This document shows, piece after piece, positions 1-7,432 of a stretch of 10,220 nucleotides of DNA. Position 1 is the stretch's first letter; each line of letters begins with the position of its first letter. The stretch is taken from positions 9,804 through 20,023 of the forward strand of contig MFGW01000120.1 in assembly GCA_001780385.1 (NCBI GenBank), given 5' to 3'. The notes below the pieces were generated by a model. It saw only the letters and a program-made list of their open reading frames with translations, searched no databases and was not told where the DNA came from. The stretch is from Candidatus Fischerbacteria bacterium RBG_13_37_8. Lineage in GTDB: Bacteria > Acidobacteriota > HRBIN11 > MFGW01. The translations under genes and the position numbers were made by a program.

Positions 1-399
1 GTGACTTATAAGGATGGTAACAGAGAAGGTACATATGTAAGCTGGTGGTCAAAAGGTGCGGAACGATCCCGCGGTTCCTACCGGAAAAATCTTAAAGTCG
101 GTAACTGGATATACCACTTCTCAGATGGAACAAAAGAAGCTGAAGGATCATATCACGATAAAATACCCTACATTATTAGTTTACCATATCAGCATTCCGA
201 TACGAACGAAGCTGATTATGGTCTTCATTCCAATATTGGTAATAAAGTCGGCAAGTGGATATATTACTTTGATTCTGAGGCGCCCAATGTAATAATGAAG
301 GTAGGACATTATAATGAAAAAGGCAACGAAATCGGTACCTGGACTGAATATAATCCTGATGGTTCGATAAAAAAACAAACTGCTTATGATTCCGAATGA
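1..399 (+). CDS. MORN-like repeat protein (YwqK/MORN_2 type), 3' part only
   Basis: The visible 132 codons end at the TGA at 397-399. The frame is open to base 1, and the GTG there is probably an internal valine, so the gene most likely starts left of the window. The protein is built of short repeats of the form 'G...G.W..Y..dG....g.Y': GNREGTYVSWW, LKVGNWIYHFSDGTKEAEGSY, NKVGKWIYYF, NEIGTWTEYNPDGSIKKQTAY. This is the pattern of MORN_2 repeats in proteins annotated as YwqK family 'antitoxins', which are often exported or lipid-anchored beta-rich proteins of unknown role. No signal peptide can be assessed because the N-terminus is missing. No toxin partner is visible: the next gene, DUF1579, is on the other strand. 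The family call is fairly sure; the function is unknown. Confidence 0.75.
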   Translation: MTYKDGNREGTYVSWWSKGAERSRGSYRKNLKVGNWIYHFSDGTKEAEGSYHDKIPYIISLPYQHSDTNEADYGLHSNIGNKVGKWIYYFDSEAPNVIMKVGHYNEKGNEIGTWTEYNPDGSIKKQTAYDSE

Positions 400-467
400 A
401 GAAGAATCTCCTCTTACGGTCGGGACGAAAAGGATAATCCGGTATGATACTTATGTACATTCGGAAT
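389..467. repeat. 10-bp inverted repeat flanking a 60-nt gap behind the MORN gene
   Basis: ATTCCGAATG at 389-398 is the exact reverse complement of CATTCGGAAT at 458-467. The left arm overlaps the stop codon of the MORN-like gene. The loop contains a small palindrome, GGATAATCC, at 433-441. No T-run follows directly, so this is not a textbook intrinsic terminator. It could be a weak 3' RNA structure or chance. The remaining intergenic bases, 400-531, show no gene. Confidence 0.25.
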
Positions 468-531
468 GAGAAAGCAACGCTAAAATAAAATTTTTCCAGT
501 TACTTTGAACGTTTCATTGTTTTACAAATGT

Positions 532-1149
532 TCAGTCCTGCTCATTCTTTCGCGTATAGATTATTTCCATTGTTTTTATTTCTTCGCCGGCTTCAGAAAT
601 TTGATATATCTCAGATACATATTTATTCTGGTCAATGATTGTGATAATTTCTTTGACTTTCATTTTTTTCTTTTCGATGTAGTCATTCCAATCGCCGGTG
701 TATGAGCATATTTTACCAGATTTCTCACAGGCGCCTTCCATCAGGTTGAAACTCGTTCCAAGACTGTCAATGCAAAATGTGCGGTACACTTTCTTCAAAG
801 TATCATATCCGGTGATGTTCATTCCATCAAAAAAAGTATTTGCATAGGATCCATTAAATTTTTGTAAAAGATAACGTCCACCAAGAATAAGGCTGTTGGA
901 TGAAGCTCCGGAAGATGTGAATGGTGGTTTATCAAGTTCATACCATATTTTTATGTCCACATTCCATTCGCCGGCAAAGTATTCAAGTGCTTTATGTTCC
1001 TCGACGGGAATAGTATTTTTTTGCCAGATTTCCATCATGGTTGCTATTTCATCAGCAACCGTTAGTTGTTGTTCCTGCGCATTTGCAATAAAGCACCCTG
1101 AAACGAAAAGCAATAGAAATATTTTGAATGTGTGTAATGATTTTTTCAT
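532..1149 (-). CDS. Exported DUF1579 family protein, possibly a lipoprotein
   Basis: This is a 205-residue protein starting at the ATG at 1149-1147, with AGGAG (1160-1164 on this strand) 10 nt upstream. The N-terminus is a signal peptide: MKK, a hydrophobic stretch from about residue 10 to 18, then VSGC, which fits a lipobox with Cys19 as the lipidated residue. An alternative signal peptidase I site is ANA|Q at residues 22-25, so anchoring is undecided. The mature part shows the DUF1579 pattern in order: LEYFAGEWNV, then LILGGRYLLQKFNG, then FDGMNITGYDTLKKVYRTFCIDS, then a C-terminal MEIIYTRKN. Members are small beta-barrel-like proteins of unknown activity. It is the second gene of a unit with the ankyrin protein upstream (18 bp gap), which suggests co-expression and a shared extracytoplasmic location. 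The family call is good; the role is unknown. Confidence 0.82.
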   Translation of the reverse strand: MKKSLHTFKIFLLLFVSGCFIANAQEQQLTVADEIATMMEIWQKNTIPVEEHKALEYFAGEWNVDIKIWYELDKPPFTSSGASSNSLILGGRYLLQKFNGSYANTFFDGMNITGYDTLKKVYRTFCIDSLGTSFNLMEGACEKSGKICSYTGDWNDYIEKKKMKVKEIITIIDQNKYVSEIYQISEAGEEIKTMEIIYTRKNEQD

Positions 1150-1167
1150 AAATAATAAACTCCTAAA

Positions 1168-4100
1168 TTAAAATGAAATAAAAATGCCTTTGTCCGGAGA
1201 TAATAGTTCTACCCTGAATAGAAGTATTTCTTGTGCAAATCTTCGGCACCATGGAACAGGGTCTGTTTTTGCTATGTTCTCCAGTTCCTTATTCAATCCT
1301 GGTCTCGGATAATGCAACAACATTTGTAACATGGCAAGGCGAACGGGCGCATACGAATCAGCAAGTGCTTCGCGAATTAACTCGTCATTCCATATTGCAT
1401 AAGTAGCCCCAATATTATGTACAAGAGCAAATCGTTCATATGCAGAGTATGTCTTAAACGATTCGAGCAGAGCATGTTGTGCTGTTTGTTTCTGCTCAGT
1501 TGACCAGTTTAGTATTGAAAGTGGAGAGACCTGTTTCCGGAATATATAATGCTCAAGATCATAATCAAAAGCCGGGAGCTCCATTATTTTGCGTTCACTT
1601 TGCAGTTCCGGATTGCGCACAACCTGGTCTATGCCGCCCAAGCTAAGAGCACCAAGCCAGGTAATCATGTTCACTCTATCTTTACCTCTTGAAATAGTGA
1701 CGGTGAGTGCGCGTTGATCCCCCATGGAGGCAAGCATATTAAATACATTGGGACCTATTCTGTCAGCGTTTTGCACAATAGTATCTCTGCACCATTCGGT
1801 GTTGGTCGCCTGCAGCGCATTAAGCCATACACGCTGTTCTGCCGGATCCGGATTCTGCGGCATTGATAGTCCATTCTGCATCTCATAATGACGTGCTGCA
1901 AGTTTTAATGCAGGTTCGCAGTGGGAAGTCTGTGAATACCTGCAAGCTTCAATAATGATTGTTCTGAAAAAATCTCCATTCAAATCAAACTGGTTGATTA
2001 AGCTCATTGCCTTTTCAGGAGATTGCTGTAGTAATAAAGCAATAATTTTTATGATGTATTGTTTGATGTTGTGAGAATTCGAATCCCATATCTTCTGCGT
2101 TGATAATTGCGAAATCCAATCATCAGCTTTTTGACGAAGCGCTTCATAGTCTTTATCCTGTGCGTATCGTTCCAGAATTATAGTGAAATTTCTTGGTTCT
2201 GCATGAGCAGATTTTTCTTCCTCGAATCGATGCTTTAATTGAAGGAAGGTTTCCTTATCTCCGGATTCTGAAAGCATAAAAAGTATCATATCATGCATAA
2301 TGCTACCTTCTTTAAAATAGGGAAGCAATCCTTTTAGTAAAGGCACAGATGGGTATCTTTTATAAATCCATGAGAACAGTATTGCATCTTCGGAAATTCT
2401 ATCCAGGAATGAGGTGAACCGGGAATGAGCTTCTTTGCTTTTCATAAATCCATAGGTATAGGACAGATCAGTTGAAGAAGGAGCCCAGATTATCCAATCG
2501 AGCAGTTTATCTTCATATTGTTGAAGGTAGCCTGCAACAGGTTCGTTGTCAGGATTGAAATGCTGAAAGTAGTTAGAAGGAGAGCAACCTTCACATTTGA
2601 ATCTGTTGAACGAGCACGGTAATATGACACGAGGAAATAAGTCAAGTGCTCCCATTATACATTGCACAAGTTCGCCTCTGTCTCTTTGTTTCATAAGCTG
2701 AAGGCGCTTGATTACATCATTTCTTTTTTTTCCGAGGAGGTGTTTTCCCAGGGAGCGTGCTGCGTTCTTTCGTATCATTTGACAGAGTCTTTCTTCCTGG
2801 GAAGTGCCGGCACCGCATTGGTACCTGGCTATGCTCATTAATTCCTCATTGCCGGTTGTCGTATCACGTTTCCCCAAGATATCTATCCATATGAGCATAA
2901 AATCCGTGGCGTCCCAATTTTTTGCTTTTTTCATCCACGCAAGCACCTCTGCATCGCTAAAGACTGAAGCACCTGCTGAAATTGCATTAAATAAGGAATG
3001 GAACTTACTTGAATTTTCAACTGTACCATTTTCCTTTATGTAATCTACCCAGGCAGGATCATTCAGTAAATTCCGGACAATGCCGCGTGCCAGATCAGGA
3101 CGCAAAGTGGAAAGACTCGCTATTTTTTGCTGGTCCAGCAAACCGGCTGTTCGTGCATAATCCATGGCATTTCGCTCATCGGCAATTTTCAATAACGAAG
3201 ATTGATGCAATCCTAATGCTGTCGCATAGCGTTTAAGATATGAATATGATTCAGGATCTCCCATCCGGTAAAGAGTCCATGCTGCTCCTGCCAATAAAGA
3301 AGAGGCAGGAGCTTCATCCAAGATACGATGATAAGCACTGATGATTCTGGCATCATAAATTCCATAGAGTGCCTTTGTCGCATTCTGTATTAAATGATAC
3401 GCAAATACTTCACGTTCCGTTTTTTGGCTTTCATTTTTTATAGCAATGTCTGCTGGATTTATTTTGTTTAGTTGTTCAAGCCATACGTCAACTAACTTCA
3501 AGCGTTCTTCATATGGTAATTTCACAGCCCATGATGCAAATGTATCATAATAATTATCAAGATGGTTTGCCACAAACGTCCAGAATGCCATATCGAGTTT
3601 ATGCTGGATGAGTTCATAATTAATTGCCTGAGCCATTCTACGAAGCTTATGCTCCGGATGAGCGAGAATAAATTGAAGCAATAATTCATTCCCTTCTTTC
3701 GATGATGTCAAGTTTCTTAGAACGGGAACAATGAGCAGATCTTCAAGCCGTTTATCATCGAAGTCATCGAATCGCATATGATATGACGTTTTCATCCACG
3801 GTATTTTCCGCGCTATTTCCATCAGAAGCGAATACCTATGTTTCTGGATGATCTCATGAATTGACCGGCCTTTCACGGCTCCGGTCTCATTGTTATCATC
3901 AGCCAGCAGTGAAGCAATACCTTGATTATTTCCAAGCAACGCAAATTGCCGGGCATTCATACCGTCAGTTGTTTGTGCATTGACATGTGCGCCTGAATGA
4001 ATGAGCAATGTAACTACCTGTTCATTTCCGCAAAGAGATGCCCACATTAACGGAATAATACCGAGCGTTTTTGTTCTCGCGTCTGCTTCAGCGCCGTTAG

Positions 4101-5358
4101 TTAATAGAAATTTAACGATATTGAGCCGTTTCGCTTCATCTACGGGGATTATATATTCCTGCTCACTTTTATATGTCAGCGCCTCTCCGATGTGTTGTTC
4201 GAGGAGGTGAAAAAGATAGCGACTTCCTTTATAAACAGCCCAATGCAGAGCTGTCCATCCTTCATTATCCATTTCGTTAACGTATGCTTTTCGTTGAAGC
4301 AGGAGTTCGGTGAACTCATCGTGTCCGTGCAATGCTGCGACCATTAATGCCGTTCTGCCTGTCAATGTATCTTTTAAATCAGGATCTGCTTCATGCAGCA
4401 ATAACTCCATCGCAATATCGATGTCACCTCTTTTTGCCGCCAGCATAAGTGCCGTTACTCCTTCATTATCCTGCACATTCGATTCAGCGTCTGCCTCCAG
4501 TAATATTTTAACAGCTTCCGTTCTTTCATGGACAACAGCTTTCATTAATGCAGTTTGTTGAATGTTGTCTGTTACATTCGGATCCATGCCTGCTTTCAGA
4601 AGCATCATTACTATTTCAGTACATCCATATCCCGCTGCATTCATCAATGCAGTTTCTCCACTCATGCCAGTTTCATTTAAATTCGCGCCTGCTTCGATGA
4701 GCATTCGAACGATCCTGGTTTTGCAGGGTAACTCCATCGTTGATGCAATTATCATGCTTGTGCCATCTACGTCCTTTTCATGAGCAGACGCACCATTTTT
4801 TAGTAAAAGCTCCACTATATCACTAAATCCTCCCTTGACCGCCCACATTAAAGCAGTGCTCTCACCATAATCTCCCTTGACATTTATATCGGCTCCTACG
4901 TTCAGTAATTCATACGCAATCATGTAATATCCACGTTTTGCAGCTTCAAGCAATGCAGTCCAGTTATGTATGTCGTTTTTATTAACATTTGCGCCGGCTT
5001 TTAGGAGTGTTCTCACAATTTCGGTATGTCCGCCAGCCGCAGCTTCTATTAGCACTGTTCTTTCCGAATGGATGGAGGTGTCCGAAGATATGCCTGCCTG
5101 CAGAAATAGTTTGACAATATGAAGTTTTCCATCCATGACCGCTTTCATGAATTCTTCATTGCTGAAGGTAACATTCATTCGCACTAATTGATCGCGTGCT
5201 GCTTGTTGATAAGCATCAGTATCTACAGCAATTACTTTAACTTGAAACAACAGGACGAGCGACAGAATTACAATTACAGTTTTTATTGTTGTTAATGCTT
5301 TGGTAATTTTTGCGCTTGAAACAGTTAAATCGCAAAAACATTTTCTCATCCGTATCAT
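1168..5358 (-). CDS. Large exported ankyrin-repeat protein with HEAT-like C-terminal region
   Basis: This is a 1396-residue protein. The first ATG (5358) follows AAGGAGGAG closely; a second ATG nine bases further in (5349) is an alternative start. Residues 1-26 are basic, and about 27-44 form a hydrophobic core ending VIA, a signal peptide or signal anchor with an unusually long n-region. Residues 62-487 hold about 12 ankyrin repeats with the usual 'G.TALM.AA..G....V..LL.AGA..N' pattern (for example GETALMNAAGYGCTEIV). The tenth repeat (about 368-432) is stretched by an insertion. From about 500 to the end the protein is alpha-helical without a domain I can name. The last 80 residues (DSYAPVRLAMLQMLLHY and following) look like HEAT repeats. 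A C-x6-C-x2-C cluster lies at residues 915-925. The protein is probably a secreted or periplasmic interaction scaffold. It heads a unit with the DUF1579 gene. The partner is unknown. Confidence 0.85.
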   Translation of the reverse strand: MIRMRKCFCDLTVSSAKITKALTTIKTVIVILSLVLLFQVKVIAVDTDAYQQAARDQLVRMNVTFSNEEFMKAVMDGKLHIVKLFLQAGISSDTSIHSERTVLIEAAAGGHTEIVRTLLKAGANVNKNDIHNWTALLEAAKRGYYMIAYELLNVGADINVKGDYGESTALMWAVKGGFSDIVELLLKNGASAHEKDVDGTSMIIASTMELPCKTRIVRMLIEAGANLNETGMSGETALMNAAGYGCTEIVMMLLKAGMDPNVTDNIQQTALMKAVVHERTEAVKILLEADAESNVQDNEGVTALMLAAKRGDIDIAMELLLHEADPDLKDTLTGRTALMVAALHGHDEFTELLLQRKAYVNEMDNEGWTALHWAVYKGSRYLFHLLEQHIGEALTYKSEQEYIIPVDEAKRLNIVKFLLTNGAEADARTKTLGIIPLMWASLCGNEQVVTLLIHSGAHVNAQTTDGMNARQFALLGNNQGIASLLADDNNETGAVKGRSIHEIIQKHRYSLLMEIARKIPWMKTSYHMRFDDFDDKRLEDLLIVPVLRNLTSSKEGNELLLQFILAHPEHKLRRMAQAINYELIQHKLDMAFWTFVANHLDNYYDTFASWAVKLPYEERLKLVDVWLEQLNKINPADIAIKNESQKTEREVFAYHLIQNATKALYGIYDARIISAYHRILDEAPASSLLAGAAWTLYRMGDPESYSYLKRYATALGLHQSSLLKIADERNAMDYARTAGLLDQQKIASLSTLRPDLARGIVRNLLNDPAWVDYIKENGTVENSSKFHSLFNAISAGASVFSDAEVLAWMKKAKNWDATDFMLIWIDILGKRDTTTGNEELMSIARYQCGAGTSQEERLCQMIRKNAARSLGKHLLGKKRNDVIKRLQLMKQRDRGELVQCIMGALDLFPRVILPCSFNRFKCEGCSPSNYFQHFNPDNEPVAGYLQQYEDKLLDWIIWAPSSTDLSYTYGFMKSKEAHSRFTSFLDRISEDAILFSWIYKRYPSVPLLKGLLPYFKEGSIMHDMILFMLSESGDKETFLQLKHRFEEEKSAHAEPRNFTIILERYAQDKDYEALRQKADDWISQLSTQKIWDSNSHNIKQYIIKIIALLLQQSPEKAMSLINQFDLNGDFFRTIIIEACRYSQTSHCEPALKLAARHYEMQNGLSMPQNPDPAEQRVWLNALQATNTEWCRDTIVQNADRIGPNVFNMLASMGDQRALTVTISRGKDRVNMITWLGALSLGGIDQVVRNPELQSERKIMELPAFDYDLEHYIFRKQVSPLSILNWSTEQKQTAQHALLESFKTYSAYERFALVHNIGATYAIWNDELIREALADSYAPVRLAMLQMLLHYPRPGLNKELENIAKTDPVPWCRRFAQEILLFRVELLSPDKGIFISF

Positions 5359-5360
5359 TT

Positions 5361-5369
5361 CTCCTCCTT
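5361..5369 (-). promoter_or_regulatory. Strong Shine-Dalgarno of the ankyrin gene
   Basis: On the minus strand AAGGAGGAG stands two bases before the ATG at 5358. Pairing through GGAGG leaves about 4 nt to that ATG and 13 nt to the second ATG at 5349. The first start is therefore preferred, but the spacing is tight and the second is not excluded. The near-perfect anti-16S complement shows that this host uses Shine-Dalgarno initiation. Confidence 0.7.
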
Positions 5370-5401
5370 ATTATTATATTACATTATGCAATTAAACTAA
5401 A

Positions 5402-5442
5402 TGGGCATAAATAGTTATCTTACTTTTAGTTGAATTTGCCCA
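5402..5442. repeat. 6-bp inverted repeat around the -35 region, possible operator
   Basis: TGGGCA at 5402-5407 and TGCCCA at 5437-5442 are exact reverse complements, with 29 bases between them. The right arm lies in the spacer of the proposed rightward promoter. Such a placement could suit a regulator acting on either divergent gene. Six-base arms are common by chance, so this is only a suggestion. Confidence 0.2.
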
Positions 5443-5458
5443 ATTTCTTCTCTATAAT
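5430..5458 (+). promoter_or_regulatory. Sigma70-like promoter for the PPDK-like gene
   Basis: TTGAAT (5430-5435) and a perfect TATAAT (5453-5458) are separated by 17 bp, the ideal spacing. This would start transcription near 5465 and leave about 110 nt of leader before the ATG at 5574. The match is to the general bacterial consensus. If the host is a true member of the Bacteroidia, whose -7 element is TAnnTTTG, the match means less. For the leftward ankyrin gene I see only weak candidates: CATAAT at 5383-5388 on the minus strand, without a good -35. No RNA element is recognised in the divergent region 5359-5573. Confidence 0.45.
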
Positions 5459-5573
5459 CTTCCTGTAATGAAAATTGTTTTTTTCGTTTTATTTATTACT
5501 ATGCGACAGCAGCTAAGCAGTACCAAAGGATTGCAATACTGTGACAGGCAGCCGCAAGAAAAGGAACCGCAAC

Positions 5574-7427
5574 ATGATAAGTCAATTTGATGCTGACACT
5601 TTTACAGGAGAGCAAAGATTCACTTACGTCGGGACGGGTTCGCTCGGCGCTAAAGCACAAGGCCTTGCTCATATCAAGCAACTCATAGAAAATAACTTTA
5701 CTCCTTCATTTCAACCTGGCATACAAATTGACATTCCGCTCATGACTGTGCTTGCTACAGGACATTTCGACCTCTTTATGAAGCAGAATAATCTGTATGC
5801 TAAAATTTCTTCACCACTTGATGACGGACAGATCGTTCATCTTTTTCGAAATGCACAACTTCCCGCTCAATTGATAAATGACCTTCGTTCTTTTATTACT
5901 CAGATTAATGGACCTCTTGCTGTCCGGTCTTCGAGTTTGCTTGAAGATACGATGTCTGAACCATTTGCAGGTGTATATGCGACTAAGATGATCCCGAATA
6001 ATCAACCGGATGTGGAGGAACGTCTCCAGTCTGTTTGTGAGGCAATAAAATATATCTATGCTTCGACTTTTTTCAAACAGGCAAAGTATTATCGTGAAGC
6101 TACCGGTCATTCTATCCAGGAAGAAAAAATGGCAGTCATCATTCAGAAAGTGATTGGACGTTGTAATAATAGCCGTTTTTATCCACATTTATCCGGAATA
6201 GCACGTTCATTCAATTTTTATCCAGTAGGACTTGCGCGTCCTGAAGATGGCATAGTGGAAATTGCACTCGGATTAGGTAAAATCATCGTGGAGGATGGTG
6301 TTGCGTGGGCTTTTTCCCCTGCATATCCTCATGCGAATCCGCCTTATAATACGCCACGTGATCTGTTGAAACAGAGCCAGAATTATTTCTGGGCAATTGA
6401 TATGAAAGAATCTACATCTTTTCCGGACAAAGTCTCGGAAAAGATCAGGCACAAAGGCACAAAGGCACAAAGGCACAAAGTGAAAAATGAAAAATTGTCA
6501 TTTAAGACAAACATGTTGGTTCTAAAAATGAATGAAGAGCCTATGAGGAACCAAGAGATAAATAACTTAACTTATTTGAAGAAATTTGCATTGGCTGATG
6601 CGGAACAAGATGGTATGCTTTCACTTGCCGCTTCCACATATAAAGCTGAAGATGATAGGTTTGTCATGGGGATAATCGAGCCCGGACCGAGAATAATAGA
6701 TTTTGCGCGCATATTAAAAACAGACCAGATTCCGCTTGCAGAATTGCTCAAGACACTTCTCCGCTCATGTGAAGAGTCACTTGGGAGGATGGTAGAGATC
6801 GAGTTTGCCATGACATTTCCACGGGCTGATGAACATAGTGCACATTTTGGTTTTTTACAAGTAAGGCCTATGATGGTTTCACGTGCTTTGGTCGAGGTAA
6901 GAGCCGAGGAACTAATGCAGGCTGATGTACTTGTAGCTTCTGAATCAACACTCGGCAATGGCGCGGACACATCTATACGCGATATCGTATATGTGAAGCC
7001 GCAAAATTTTGATGTGAAGCATACGCCTGCTATAGGACGGGAGATTGAAGTGTTAAACCAGAAGCTGCTGACTGCTAAATGTCCGTATATTCTCATAGGT
7101 TTTGGACGGTGGGGAAGTACTGATTCTTCAGCAGGCATTCCGGTTAATTTCGGACACATATCAGGAGCACGTGTTATTGTTGAAGCGACTCTCCCGAATA
7201 TTAATTTTATTCCCAGCCAGGGCTCGCACTTTTTTCACAATATTACCAGTTTTAAAATCCTCTATTTTCCTGTTAGTCATACCGGCAAGCTTACTATAGA
7301 TTGGGCATGGCTCGATCAACAACAAGCTGTTTATGAAACTGATTTCATCAGACATCTTCAGCTTTCCGCGCCGCTTCACGTCAAGGTAGATGGCCGCACA
7401 CGTCGCGGGATAATTCTTAAAGAATAA
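5574..7427 (+). CDS. PEP/pyruvate-binding (PPDK N-terminal ATP-grasp-like) protein
   Basis: This is a 617-residue protein from the ATG at 5574, which has AAAGGAA about 8 nt upstream. A GTG at 5541 would add 11 basic residues and is also possible. The N-terminal part matches the PPDK/PEP-synthase ATP-grasp: SLGAKAQGLAHI with the expected lysine (about residue 27), LAVRSSSLLED with the arginine (118), EPFAGVYAT, EEKMAVIIQKVIG (183-195), IALGLGKIIVEDG, VEIEFAM (407-413) and FGFLQVRPM (425-433). In PPDK the corresponding K, R, E and QxRP arginine bind ATP. The C-terminal part carries GRWGST (511-516) and SQGSHFFHN (548-556), typical of an uncharacterised family. There is no phosphohistidine swivel domain and no PEP barrel, so a name of PEP synthase would overstate it. 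A repeat-derived segment interrupts it at about residue 290. Usual relatives, as I recall, carry N-terminal receiver domains, which are absent here. It is convergent with the receiver gene. Confidence 0.8.
   Translation: MISQFDADTFTGEQRFTYVGTGSLGAKAQGLAHIKQLIENNFTPSFQPGIQIDIPLMTVLATGHFDLFMKQNNLYAKISSPLDDGQIVHLFRNAQLPAQLINDLRSFITQINGPLAVRSSSLLEDTMSEPFAGVYATKMIPNNQPDVEERLQSVCEAIKYIYASTFFKQAKYYREATGHSIQEEKMAVIIQKVIGRCNNSRFYPHLSGIARSFNFYPVGLARPEDGIVEIALGLGKIIVEDGVAWAFSPAYPHANPPYNTPRDLLKQSQNYFWAIDMKESTSFPDKVSEKIRHKGTKAQRHKVKNEKLSFKTNMLVLKMNEEPMRNQEINNLTYLKKFALADAEQDGMLSLAASTYKAEDDRFVMGIIEPGPRIIDFARILKTDQIPLAELLKTLLRSCEESLGRMVEIEFAMTFPRADEHSAHFGFLQVRPMMVSRALVEVRAEELMQADVLVASESTLGNGADTSIRDIVYVKPQNFDVKHTPAIGREIEVLNQKLLTAKCPYILIGFGRWGSTDSSAGIPVNFGHISGARVIVEATLPNINFIPSQGSHFFHNITSFKILYFPVSHTGKLTIDWAWLDQQQAVYETDFIRHLQLSAPLHVKVDGRTRRGIILKE
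6448..6480 (+). repeat. Four-copy octamer tandem repeat (GGCACAAA) inside the PPDK-like gene
   Basis: GGCACAAA occurs four times in perfect tandem at 6448-6479, followed by one more G. Because 8 is not a multiple of 3, the peptide repeats every 24 bases: RHKGTKAQ followed by RHK. It lies in frame in a variable linker between the strand FWAIDM and the helix before MVEIEFAM. The following bases, AAAAATGAAAAATTG (6483-6497), are also simple in sequence and may belong to the same element. From memory, such GGCACAAA arrays occur in many copies in intergenic regions of Bacteroidota-like genomes. Being inside a conserved gene is what stands out. Confidence 0.85.
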
Positions 7428-7432
7428 ATAGA

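Noticed and set aside
1..399. Antitoxin gene of a toxin-antitoxin pair
   Set aside because: The YwqK 'antitoxin' label is only an annotation habit for MORN_2 proteins, and no toxin gene is visible beside it.
400..470. Continuation of the MORN-like protein through a frameshift (an open frame reads for about 25 codons past the stop)
   Set aside because: The downstream peptide shows no MORN repeat pattern, and the length of open frame is within chance.
505..705. Small plus-strand ORF rich in Phe and Tyr
   Set aside because: It lies antisense to the DUF1579 gene, whose homology is clear, and shows no supporting motif.
6448..6480. CRISPR array or minisatellite with function
   Set aside because: The units are 8 bp with no spacers and there are only four copies. 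It is a simple tandem repeat inside an ORF.
6572..7159. 195-codon minus-strand ORF opposite the PPDK-like gene
   Set aside because: It is a serine-rich shadow frame of a clearly homologous gene, with no motif of its own.
5574..7427. Naming the gene ppsA (phosphoenolpyruvate synthase)
   Set aside because: The phosphohistidine swivel domain and PEP-binding barrel are missing, and the C-terminal domain is different. Only the ATP-grasp-like part is shared.
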